Program-made: the position numbers and the translations under genes
Source of the DNA: Haemonchus contortus
Taxonomy: Eukaryota > Nematoda > Chromadorea > Rhabditida > Trichostrongylidae
NCBI GenBank assembly: GCA_000469685.2
Contig: LS997567.1
Span: forward strand, 8,201,374-8,265,373
Direction: 5' to 3'
DNA: 64,000 bases
The notes under the pieces: generated by a model
Databases searched by the model: none
Told to the model about the DNA's origin: nothing
Seen by the model: the letters and a program-made list of their open reading frames with translations, nothing else
In this document: piece by piece, positions 13,283 to 24,600 of the stretch
Position numbering within the stretch: position 1 is the stretch's first letter
How the letters are laid out: the number at the start of each line of letters is the position of its first letter

Positions 13283-14584
13283 CAGGGTGGCTGAAAAGTA
13301 TAGGACGCGCCGTTCGACGCTTGCTGGCACCCTGCCAATGGGTATTTTCAGAATCTTGTTGGACTTTTAGAAAGCTTGGGTTCTGTACAAGAATCCATAT
13401 CAGTCATTCGAATGACCGTTCGCCCGAACAGTCGCTACGAAAGTTTCTGCGCATCGACCCACTATCAAGAAGCTGCTCAGAGAAGGTTTCACGAGCTGCG
13501 ACATTGCGAAACGACTCGGTGTTCCCTCTCCAACCGTATGGAATGTTGCCGCTGCTCTCAGGAATCGAGGACGAGCCTCTGCGATGCCAAAAAGGGGACG
13601 ACCGAGAACAGTGAACACACCGAGGGTTCGTGACATCACCAGGAAGAGGATCACCCGCAATCATGGAGTCAACATGAATCGGATTGCTTCTGACCTCAAC
13701 ATCAGCCGTCAAACCATCCAGAAAATTGCGAAACGCGACCTCAGGCTGAACAATTATCGGCTCCGTCGAGGACAATTTCATTCGGAGCAATCCAAGCAAA
13801 GTCGGCTGATAAAATGCAAAAAACTTTTTCGAGAGCTCAGTGCGCGCCGCATCTCTGACGTGATCTGGACCGATGGGAAAATTTTCACCGCACAACACTA
13901 TCCAATCCGTCAAAACCAGAAAAAGTTGTTGTCAAAAGCTGGCACCAGGTCCCCAGAACGTAGTCTTGTGCACAGCAGGCTATCTTCCAAAAGTGTTATG
14001 GTTTGGGCCGGGATGACATCAGAAAGCAAAATACCCTTGGTCTTCATCGACAGAAATGTTAAAAATGAACTCCGAGCTCCACCAAAAGGTAGTTTTAATG
14101 GACGCTCTGCTACCCTGGGTCACTGAACACTTTCGTAAGCGATCACTCGTCCATCAGCAAGATTGGGCCTCTCCTCATGCCTCGAAGTCGACAAAAGCTG
14201 TACTGGACCCGCCTTCCCCCGGTTACTGAGGTAAAGACATCTGACCTTCCTCTCCGCCAGATCTCAATTCAATGGACTTCTCTGTATGGGAGTACTTGGA
14301 GAGCGAAATCGCAGGACGCTCCTATCGCACGTTTGACGCTCAGAAGTTGGCTCTTCAGAAGGCGTGGGACGATATCGACGTCGACTACCTGCGGCGTACG
14401 GTCGATTCAGTCATCGAGAGTCTGAAGGCCTGTGTAAGAGCAAAAGGAACGAACTTTGAACACCTGCCGTCCTAAATGATCTTGTAGTTCTACTCTATTC
14501 CTCATTAAGTTTATTTGTGTCTCTGTTCTCTATCTTTGAAGTTACGCTTACAAATGCGGCGTCCTATACTTTTCAGCCACCCTG
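13283..14584 (+). mobile_element. complete Tc/mariner-superfamily element (DD37D type), 1302 bp
   Basis: Bounded by TA (13281-13282 and 14585-14586) and 26-bp perfect terminal inverted repeats beginning CAGGGTGGCTGAAAAGTATA. Contains one disrupted transposase gene on the same strand. Inserted just beside the ORF1-like fragment. Confidence 0.93.
13400..14475 (+). pseudogene. Tc/mariner transposase, DD37D (maT-like), frameshifted
   Basis: HTH part LGVPSPTVWNVAAALRNRGR then GRPRT linker, second HTH NMNRIASDLNISRQTIQKIA, DDE core with DVIWTDGKIF (first D; usual E next to it replaced by G), SVMVWAGMTSESKIPLVFID, HQQDW (second D) and, in another frame, LNSMDFSVWEYLE with D as the third residue. 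About 37 codons separate the last two. At least two frameshifts near 14090-14270 and one near the start inactivate it. Confidence 0.85.
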
Positions 14585-15421
14585 TATAGGAATCTTCTCC
14601 GAGAGAGCGATAAGCATATTTTCAATAGCTGGATCCTGATTAAGTTCCATAACGTTTTAAATAAATTCCATAGCCAATATGTTATGGGAATTTTCTGCTT
14701 CTGGACTAGTTGTCTCGGTGCTTATTCTGCTACTCTAGCTAGATAGGGCCTGAGAACAGCTCAACGGAGCCTCCTTAGCACACAGCTGTTTTGACAGCGT
14801 CTTATTTGGTCTTTGATCTACCCAGTACTGAGTCTAATGAGTCAATGATTACAAGTAGCAAGCAGCTAATCGGCAACTCAAACAATATAGAAGAGAAAGT
14901 AACCCAAAAACTCGAACAGAACCTGTGAAAACGAAGTATAAATCAGAAATATACAACGCAAAATAAATTCTGAGAAAACAAAGAGGAAATGCTATCAAAA
15001 ATGCAGTTAATAGAAAACACTCGCGACAGCTGGCAGAAACGCGACCGCACAAGACGACCTCAGTCATGGTGATCAGTGAATTACATAGTGAAATAAAATT
15101 TTATAAAAATTTTAAAATATCATTCTATATATATATATTTATGTTTGACCATTTCAAGCGGGGGCAAGCAGGATCAAAAAACAGTCGCGAAATCCGCAAC
15201 AAGTGCTCATCGTCAGAATTTGATTGAGAGGGCGAGTTGTATCCACAAAGGGATCGATGGGATCTTAACGTGGATGATTTGGTTGAAAATACTACTTTGT
15301 CGCCGCTGATTTTTGGTAAAAAAGACACTACCTGGGACGTTTTTTTGGGAGCCATAATAACAGGATCTGCGGGTAATTATATTTTTCTATTCATTTTCTC
15401 GTGTCGCATTTTTGTGATGTA

Positions 15422-15453
15422 TTATCAAATAAATAAATAAATAGATAAATAAA
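15422..15453. repeat. (AAAT)n tail, possible LINE 3' end
   Basis: ATCAAATAAATAAATAAATA follows ~300 bp (15125-15420) without recognisable coding motifs. By analogy with the two CR1/Jockey-type tails this may be a non-LTR 3' UTR (inference). Confidence 0.45.
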
Positions 15454-17464
15454 TTCACTCCTGACCGTCATTGTGGGAAGGTCCTAATAACCTCTTCAAA
15501 CTGACTTTTAATAATCTCTGTTTTACCTCACCTATGACATTCATTACTACTCCTGTACTTATAATTACTTCTCATTGTTGAGGCTTATTATTTCTTAAAC
15601 AGGAATGTAACTATTTTAAGAGATAACAAGTTAGCACTATATCAAGAACATCAGGTCAAAAGAAGTTTTAATTACTCCAATCTATGTATAGCTACATGAT
15701 TGACTTCAAATTTCCCAGAAACGAAACCTTTAACCACGTATCGGCCCGATATGCTCATGACTAAGTTCTGGACGAGTAGTCGGAATTCTGTGTCACATCG
15801 TATCGTTCGTGTACGCCGTTGTCGAGTCTTAAAGTGCTTCTAGATAAATGTGCCGCGAATGGTGGTTGAAACGCCCCTCATAAGGACTGAAAATTTTCGA
15901 TATTTCCCAAAGAAAGGCAAAACACCAAAAAGACGTAAGTATTATTGAGTTTGCTCCGGTATGTACTTACATTATACTAATTTGCACTGCTCAATGAGGC
16001 TTTAGCCAGTTCCTTATTTCCAATATTTTCTGCGATGGCCGCCTTTCTGAGAAATTCCTTTCATCTGCAATTTAATTTGATCAGAACTGTCCTCTTTACT
16101 ATAATATTCGTGAGTAAATTACGTGATTTCATGCTAATGTCTCAAAACAGACGAGTTATGCGACTTCGATCCGATTTCTATTAAAAAGTGAGCATTTGAA
16201 TAGTACCCTGAACAACTGCTACAACTACTACTATAACTCAATAGTGAAAATGAAGTTAATTCCGGTCCCAGCCGGAATTGAAGGAATTGAAGGGATTGAG
16301 AGGAAATACTTCCTGTCTGTCTAATATCCTTTATTAGGTTAACCCAGCGTGTGTGTTCAACAATGTGGAAGGGGTACGTGCAGAAAAGCTGGTTTCTGGA
16401 GTGTTTTCTATACTGAGCTCGACTGGTTAGAGTTAGTTAGTTCAATCCATGGGGAAACTTTGTAATGGTGGTAAGTCGAATTTTGAAAATCTCCAATCTT
16501 CCAATTCTGTGGCCCACTCTCCATGATCTCACCATGGTCCAACTACTGACTGTGTTGCATTGACTAAGCCTCCTAGTTATGTGTGTTATGTCCGCATTGT
16601 GTTCTTTAGTCTCCCATTTATCCTATTACATCGCTAAAAGTATAATATTTCTTTTGTAACCTTTAGGTTGATGCATAGTTTTTGCTTTTTTTTTTCAACA
16701 AGTTCTATTTGAAGAGAGGTAAAAATTCTGAACAAAAACCTGTTCATATATTTACACCAGAATGTAGCCTTCATCCAAATCAAGCATTGCTTCCAATTTG
16801 ATAGGCATTCGGTCGGTTCCACGACGAATCCGCGAAAAAATACGCAGTAATTATGCATGAACGTAATAGTTGAATCACGTAGTCACCTTGACTAAATGTC
16901 GATCGCCTTGACTCTGATACAAGTACACATGAACGATAGATGGTAATAGACTCATTACAATTCGAGTAATTTAAGTATTAGTTTTAGTAAAAAAGGAGGA
17001 AATAGAGTTGAGTTGAGTAGTTTTAGTAAGAGAACAGGTGATAGAGATCAATCATGGGCTTGGATCTCCAGTGAATACGTCAACTCAACTCTCATAACTT
17101 GGCAGTAAATTGCGTTTCTTCTTCAGTAACCCTAGAATCTTACCAGTTTAGGATCTAAATCTGCAGAAGACGGAGAGGTGACAACCTCGAATATGTCAAA
17201 ATAAGACTGCTTATTTCCCTTTGGTTCCTTTAAATAGTCTGGGACCTACTGAAAAATTAAGTTCTTACTTATCAAGAGCCTGAATGACCTGAAGCATTGG
17301 ACACGAAAGCGTTTCACTACTCAGAAAGTCTTCATTTCTTCCCTGGCACCTAGACTTTTGGTTCGCTACCTTCGATGCTGATGGAATACTCTTTGGAAAT
17401 CTTTGTGTAGATTCTAGTTTTTCTCTCGAATTCTTCATAGCAAAACAACTTTCACGTTACTGCA

Positions 17465-17806
17465 ATGGTAAAACAAGTAAGCACATTGTATTCGACAAAA
17501 CATTCTTATTCATCATCGTCATTCTTGGCTTACGAAGATTCAAGTTCATTACCGTTTAGGAATGTTGTTTTTCCTCGACAGCATTCGTATAGCTCCTCCA
17601 ACATGTCGTCCCCTTCCGAGCACATTCATATTAGCTATGAATATTCAACTACTACATTAAACACCACTTTGAAACTGATGACAGTGAAGAGAGACGGAGA
17701 AAGCGAGAAATGTTGGAAAGCGTTTTGTTTGAGTTGGACATTCGGAAATCATCTAGTTCAGATGGCAGGTGCATTTCCAGTAGAGTCGATAAGAACCTCT
17801 CTATGA
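17465..17806 (+). other. Ser-rich open frame upstream of mec-2, status unclear
   Basis: 114-codon frame starting MVKQVSTLYSTKHSYSSSSF with YSSSNMSSPSEHIHISYEYS. Ser/Tyr richness recalls the mec-2 N-terminus, and the position 600 bp upstream would suit an alternative first exon, but no donor with clear phase to exon 1 was found. Probably chance. Confidence 0.15.
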
Positions 17807-18036
17807 GGTGCGAAAGTCAATAGGCTCTTATGTTCGACGGGTTCTCGGCTGTGTGAAATTTCCTCTGTTCACGCTTGGAATGTCTTTTTTTTTAATTTGA
17901 CGGGACACTTACTTTCTGAGTAAAAGCGTCGACGGGAACTCAACAACCGTAGTGGAGTGGGACTCGTGTTGACTTCGGACAACATTCAACTCGAGTGACG
18001 GGTCGAACGATTTTTCCTCCCTCACCTTTTTTTCAG

Positions 18037-18070
18037 TGACTGCGGTCAGTGTGCTTCTCTTTGCTTTCAG
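18037..18070 (+). promoter_or_regulatory. candidate 5' UTR or trans-splice acceptors upstream of mec-2
   Basis: Two polypyrimidine-AG sites, CACCTTTTTTTCAG ending at 18036 and CTTTGCTTTCAG ending at 18070, match the nematode 3' splice consensus and sit about 360-390 nt before the mec-2 ATG. They could receive a spliced leader or join a 5' UTR exon (inference). Confidence 0.3.
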
Positions 18071-18428
18071 TGGAGGCCAAGTTTTAGCGCGGCCGGTTAT
18101 CCCCTGTCGTGTTGTCATTCTAATTGTGAATTCATGTATTTTTGACTTGAACAAGGGATTGCAATGACTGCGGGGACAATCCACCATCGGCATCAGCCAC
18201 GCCACCCCCACGGCCACATAGCAACACGCACTGCCTCCAACTCCTCCTTCATCTATCCGTCCTGCATCCATTCATAGCTGATTAGATGACTTTTCCTCGT
18301 CGTCTTCGATCCATGGGCCGTATTAGTGGTGGCTATTCTCGAACTCGACGACATTCTATACCTCTTCTTCAATAACTAACACAGCGAGCCTTCATCGTAA
18401 AGCCTTTCGAACCAATTTCTATGACCCA

Positions 18429-18647
18429 ATGTCGGCCAGAAACTCCATTGCCTCGCTGTCGTCTGGCTCGACGAAAGTTGAAACACGACTTGTTGATATT
18501 CCATCCAGAACGTCTCTTTGTTCTCATGTATCTGGTCAAGAAGGTGCTATGATTCCCAGTAGTAGCAGTAAGGACGAGGACCTTCTCAGTTCATCCAGTG
18601 ATGAAATTGAAAAGATGGCCATGAATACACTAGCACACTTGGAAGAG
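18429..18647 (+). CDS. mec-2: mec-2 exon 1 (start codon; Ser-rich N-terminus)
   Basis: Encodes 73 residues, [20 protein letters not shown] through [20 protein letters not shown], very close to the known MEC-2 N-terminus. The donor GAG|GTACTT is in phase 0. This N-terminus distinguishes MEC-2 from the other nematode stomatins (UNC-1, STO). Confidence 0.9.
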
Positions 18648-21600
18648 GTACTTACAATTTACCAGTTTATCATGCTCCTTATTCAATCATAGTTTATTCA
18701 TTCAACTCAGACCAAAGGTCCCGCTATGTCGAATCATCGGCTTGATGATCAGAAGAAAAGCCAGGCTGAAGATGAACGAGGATCCGAGAAGTTAAAGGAA
18801 AACGAAGAACCCCAAGGTATCACCATGTATAAGCCTGGACTGCTCTTACTCGACGGATTGTGTAGTTCACTTTTGTTTCTGAGAATACTCATAGGCGTCG
18901 AACCCTCCCTTTCCTTTCTGTGAAAATTCTTGATGGTTTACTTCCATTTTCCATGACGTCCATAGTAGGTAGGACCCTTTTTATTATTCATTGTAACTCC
19001 GCACCCAGTTTGATATCCTCCTGGAATTAGCAACTTCCTCTCGTGCTGGTTTATTTTGAAGTTCAAGTCCTGCAGAATGCTTAGATAGGGAACAAATCCG
19101 TGTTCAACCATCTGCAGCTTGCTTATGTTTGTGCCCGACATTACGCCAACGGCGCCAAATGGTCTCCAAGGCTCTGCGCGACCCACTTCGTACCCCTAAC
19201 GAAAGCATTCCAGTCATCAATAGCAATTAGTCCATTTTAGGAGTAGCCCCCTTTCCAAGTTTTTTATTTGACTAGCTACGATTATGAGCTCATATCGAGC
19301 GTCTAAATCTCCGTGTAGTTTCGATAGACTGTCGAAAAATCACTGAAAAACTTAACTATCGGCCATAGGTATTACAATAGCACTTGAAAAGTTCGTTTGT
19401 TCCTACTCTGTACTTAAAATGTACTGAACAGCGCTAGGATACTAGGAGCATATGGTGTACTTGATTTATACATACGTCGGATTGAAGACGGGCTACTCCC
19501 TACTCTACTAATTCACATTCTACCCGATGTCCTTATATTTCAGAAGTTTTCTTTACTGCCATTTCTTTTTGATTGTTTATGAATTTCAACCGGAACCGCT
19601 CGGTCTTTAACCCAAACAATTCTCCTGATTGAGGCTTCAGAGCCTTTTAAAAATAGCATTACGGCTATAAACTTCCTCTATCCCTTATTTTGATGCGGAA
19701 AACTACTAAGTTTGGTGAGAAGAAGTCTTCTATTTCAGTTTACTGAAATTCTATTTCCTGGCAAGTTGGTCAGCAGTAATACGTAGCGAAAAATATGGAT
19801 ATGCCGATTGCAATATCATTACCAGTTAATTGACTCGCTTTTTCGTGTCTTAGCGTTTGAAATAAATCATGGGCGAATGTCATACTTAGTTATAACTTGT
19901 AATATACGCATAGCGTTATTGAGTTATTGAGTCCATTACGACACCGAAAGCGAATGTACTTAGAATTACAAAACCTGATTTTCATAGGGAATTCGAGCTT
20001 AAATGGGATTACCCCTAAGAACTGTCTAGACTTTGAAACTAATAAGAGAACAAAAAGGTAGGGATAGCTGGAATCAGCTCAATTTTTTTTCGTCCATAAA
20101 AATTTGACGCCATTTATAACAAATTCTGTTGAATTTCAGCAAACATCCAGAATGAGTTTGGAGTGTGCGGTTGGATCCTCACAATACTTTCATACCTACT
20201 AATTTTTGTGACATTACCTATATCAGCATGTATGTGCATCAAGGTGAGCACTTTTTCCAGTTTTATTACTAGTACTATTTAAACGTAATAAAACACGTAA
20301 CCATTGTAAGTACTATTGAACTTTTGCAAGAGCGGGGGCACTGGATTGCACGCGGCTTATGGGAACCGGTGCAATAAAGGTGAATTATGAGATGGCAGGA
20401 TCAAAAGAACTAAAGACGTGTCTCAGAAAAAATTCTTTTCTTTATCATACCTTTTGATCGTGTTATGCTTCTGAGAAATTAAAAATAATGGCTTTCTTCA
20501 AAACTTTCTTGATGAAGAGGACCGCTAAAGTTGCTCATTCGCAACGTTGAAAGCATGGTTCACAATGAAAATGGTTCTGAGGTTTCTACCTAGAATGAAC
20601 ATGCGACTCCCAAGGATGGCACAAGGGGGGTCCAAAATTGGCCTAGATGAGGCGAATAAAAGTCCCAAAATCAGCTCAGACGACGGTCTCCGTTATTATC
20701 ACCACCATTAGAACTCAATTTCATTATTCGTCTAAAACTAGATAACCCAAATTGATCGTGGACTGTGTCCTCAATCTGGTGCATAGGTGTCGTGATACTA
20801 TCGTAATCTCAGGTTATCTCGATGCTCGCGAAATATTGGGAACACTGTACATGGGCGGATGGTGGAAAGCACCAAAATGACACGCGACATTTGTATGTCA
20901 TTAAAGAGCCCATCCTTGTGTACAGCAATGATGGTTCAGTCCGAGAACTCTATTCCTCTACCACCAATCTACCTTCTATAACCTCCTGAAGCTTTTTAAG
21001 ATTTCGTCTTAGGTTGTTTCGAGGTTTTTAAACAACACTTTATCCACACGGCTTACGTTTGGGTGTGGTGCGTTAGGAACGAAATGGTCGCGTCGCGGTG
21101 GGAGGGGCTCGCGCGCGAAGGAATGTAGCAGGATGCAGCAGTAGGTAAAAAATACAAGAACAAAAGTACTAATAGTAGAATTATGCATAAAATAATCATC
21201 GCATATCGATTGAGCTGAAGAACGCTAGAGCTGTAATAACGGCGAATGAGTGGTCCGCGACAGCCGCGTGCGGCAAATCGATTACCCAAAATCGTTCCTA
21301 ACGCCCGTCTCCCCTTACGTTTCGGCAATATCGCCTTCGTCGGAGCCTGTAAGTCGAAACTAATTTGTGATTCGTGGGCCACCATTTCAAATTACAAGAA
21401 GAGAATTCTAAAGGAAAGTAAAACAGAAGCGATGACCTGTAACCGGCTGGAGCTGTTTGTCTGCACGCTGAGCCCGAAGTTCCTCACGGCGCTTTTATAT
21501 GTGCTGGGACTCAGAGGTCGCGTCAGGGATTGTTCCAGGGGACCTCCCAAGATGTAAACTACTTTTAAGATTGCCAAGTGTCTCGCTGGTCCGAATGTTT

Positions 21601-24600
21601 TAAATCTAGAGAGAAGATCCTTGTTGATATAAAGATCCCAGGACCACTAAGGAAACCCTTGAAACTCGGAAAGCACAGCCGAAAGGCACCATGTGGGAAA
21701 TATCTGTACCACATGGGGTATCTCATACGGCAGTCGCGGCTTCCGAATTGTCCACGCAGTTTGGGTGGCTCTTCACTTCGCTACAGTAGGCAGGATCAAC
21801 TGTCTAAGTAGCATTCAGCCTTCGATATGTTCTCTTGGCTTGAGAACGCTTTTACAAAGGATGGTTACTGGAAATGAAAGCTGCGTTCTCTTTTTTGAAT
21901 GTACAAGGAGGAGACAGGGCTGCCTGCAGGAGAGATTGCAGCCTTCGAAGCAGTGCTGCCCTACGGGAGACGGGCGTTAGGAACGATTTCGGGTAATCGA
22001 TTCGCCGCACGCGGCTGTCGCGGACCACTCATTCGCCGTTATTACGGCTCTAGCGTTCTTCATACAGCTCAATCGATATGCGATAATTATTTTATGCATA
22101 ATTCTACTGTTAGTACTTTCGTTCTTGTATTTCTTACCTACTGCTGCGTCCTGCTACATTCCCTCGCGCGCGACGCCCCTCTCGCCGCGACGCGACCATT
22201 TCGTTCCTAACGCACCACGCCCCTGCCCTACTGTTGGTGAGCCTGCACAAGCATGCTTCACCTCGAGCTCTTATCAAGTGGTGCCACGCTGACGTTTGCT
22301 GTCTATGCTAACCAACCACGGAAACTGACTGAGACTCTGGGTCAACATAATCTGAATCACCAGAGGAATATTTCGCTGAGAAATGCTTATGTTCTGTCCA
22401 AACAGAGGTATTTTCCTGGCCTAATACCACCTTACATCGCTTGATTGGTGCGCTGAAAGTTGAAGAGGAGAAGCATCGATGATTTCTCCATGGAATTCTG
22501 TATTTGAGTGTTTCCCAACTTGCAACCCTTGAAGTTCTGGGGAAAGGATCTTGAGCTGCTGTTGGGGCTTTGAAGCCACCGTTCACGACAATTTTGGGTA
22601 ATCCAGATTATGATGAAAAATGGAAGACAAGATCGAAACTAGTGCGACTGAGGTGAAGAAACTGCGTGCATCGGTGTTCCCAAAGTGTAAAAAGGCTGCG
22701 AAAAAACGTTAAAAAGGGGGCTGGACGAGAAAGAAACCAGAAAAATGAAGAAGAGTGGGGCGTCCGGACGAGCTAAACAACGTGTTTCACTGCGCGCGTG
22801 CGGGTCCTGGTGCGAATAGCAGACAATGGTAAGCCAAAATTCATTTACTCAGAAGCATAAATAAACAAAAAAACCCTAGTAACAGCAAAAGTAGCCTTTT
22901 TCAGCCTTTAGGAGTGGGAAATTAAATAAGGGATCGCGGCAGCAAAAAGAAAAACAGAGGAAAAAAGAATAGGAGAAAAACATCGCCTCATCACTCGGCG
23001 ATTAGCTGATTGTGCGTGGGTCCTAGAACGAATAATAGCAATCTGTATTGTCTCGACACTCGTCTAACGTGACACCGATCGAGGGGCGGGAACGCGAACT
23101 ACGGCAACAACGGGGCTGCCACTATGCCCTGGACGTCGAGATTGGGGGAGTGAGAGGGTCCCTTCTACAACCCATGGGGGCCGCTGAGTATTAATAAGGT
23201 AAGAACTCAATAACTTTTTTATCGTGAACCGTGCCTTTGAGCAAGCGTTGTAGGTAACAACGGCAAATATATCGTAAATTAACTCCTGTTCACATCTCAT
23301 GTACCGCAATACCCATGTCCCAATCTGATCCTCATGGGCGCCTTGGTCTAAATCTAATATGCCTCTGAAAGATTCCACGGCTCTAAGCGGAAACCACTGC
23401 ATGGCTTATCCTAGGCTATTTATTCGGCACTATATGTAGTAGCTACATTGTTCAAATGTGTAGTGAAAAAAAGATGTACTCAGATGTTCTCAAAAGCTCT
23501 CAGATGTTCTACGTATGTAGCCCATTACCTGTCATCCCGTCATGGGACGTTTCCAGGCGTATTTCACTCAAGATGCACTACCATCCAAAACTGTTTGCTT
23601 CTAGTTTCAGACCTTTAGTAGTTGCCAGTCTCTGACGAATTGTCACATGAGGCATTACAGTGGTACACACAATGCCTTTGCCTAACGATTACACCAACTA
23701 CTTCCTGTTAGTCAGAAATAAAGCAGTTTTCCTTAAATGTAAACATACAAACATCTCATCGAGGCACGTTTGAGCATCAAAAGTAACAAGTAATCACTGA
23801 CTGGGTCTGATTAACTCCAAGCCCATGCAACTCATTAAAAATACCTTTCGCCGCTACTAACACTAAAATCCTTTGGACATTTTTGAACTTTGTGAGGGGG
23901 TGGGGAAAAGGGAGGAAGTACTTAATGACAAAAAAAAATAATTACTGATAATTTACTTTCAAAAAATCGAGCTCTTACCTGGGCGGTGCCAAGGGCCCAG
24001 GTAAGAGCTCGATTTTCTTAATAATAAATACTATGACTAACGTGCTGCTTCTTGTTGCAGGTTGTACAAGAATATGAGCGAGCAGTCATATTCCGTTTGG
24101 GACGTTTAATGCCGGGCGGTGCCAAGGGCCCAGGTAAGAGCTCGATTTTACAATTTAGATGATTCTTTTAAACTTATGTACATCCATTAATCTAGTTCCA
24201 TTACACTGAAGTTGGATATCCGCTGTGGAACCCTAAACATACTCACTTTGTAAACTAATTAGTGGAAGCAGGGTGATTTAATTAGAGCGGAGCTGCTGGT
24301 GTTGATCAGCTTACTTTTGAAATTTTGTTTCTGCAGTTGCAGAAACGTCTAGAAAGTAGACTACTGAAACTACTCCATGTATTCTGATTTATTTGGGAAA
24401 TTTTCTTGAATTTTCCTCACTCTTTGTAGAGATATTACTTTTATTCATGCCAATATCATTCCTCTCTTCCGCAACCTTTCTGAGATAGATCGGACCTATC
24501 CACTACTGAAGCAAATAGTTGTATAGCTCCCAGCATCTAACCGAATCAATATTATTGACCGATAAAACATGATATGAAAAATTCCGACCAGCAAAAGAAG

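Larger units (their letters stand above)
14590..18030. other. intergenic upstream of mec-2, no gene recognised
   Basis: Contains only short frames, the AAAT tail at 15.4 kb, and a GAGTTGAGTTGAGTAG run at 17006. The mec-2 promoter is presumably in the last part, but no specific site is claimed. Confidence 0.5.

Noticed and set aside
17909..18271. 120-codon minus-strand frame near the mec-2 start
   Set aside because: No motif, and it opposes the presumed 5' UTR/promoter region of mec-2.
21246..21557. 103-codon + strand frame
   Set aside because: First part is antisense MITE-1, then an unremarkable sequence without family similarity.
22308..22586. 92-codon minus-strand frame
   Set aside because: No recognisable domain, overlaps the border of a MITE-3-like element, and no supporting splice structure.
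23981..24016. An extra coding exon in mec-2 intron 3 (copy of exon 4 end)
   Set aside because: Only the last 20 nt of exon 4 are present and no acceptor precedes them; it is a partial duplication, not an exon.
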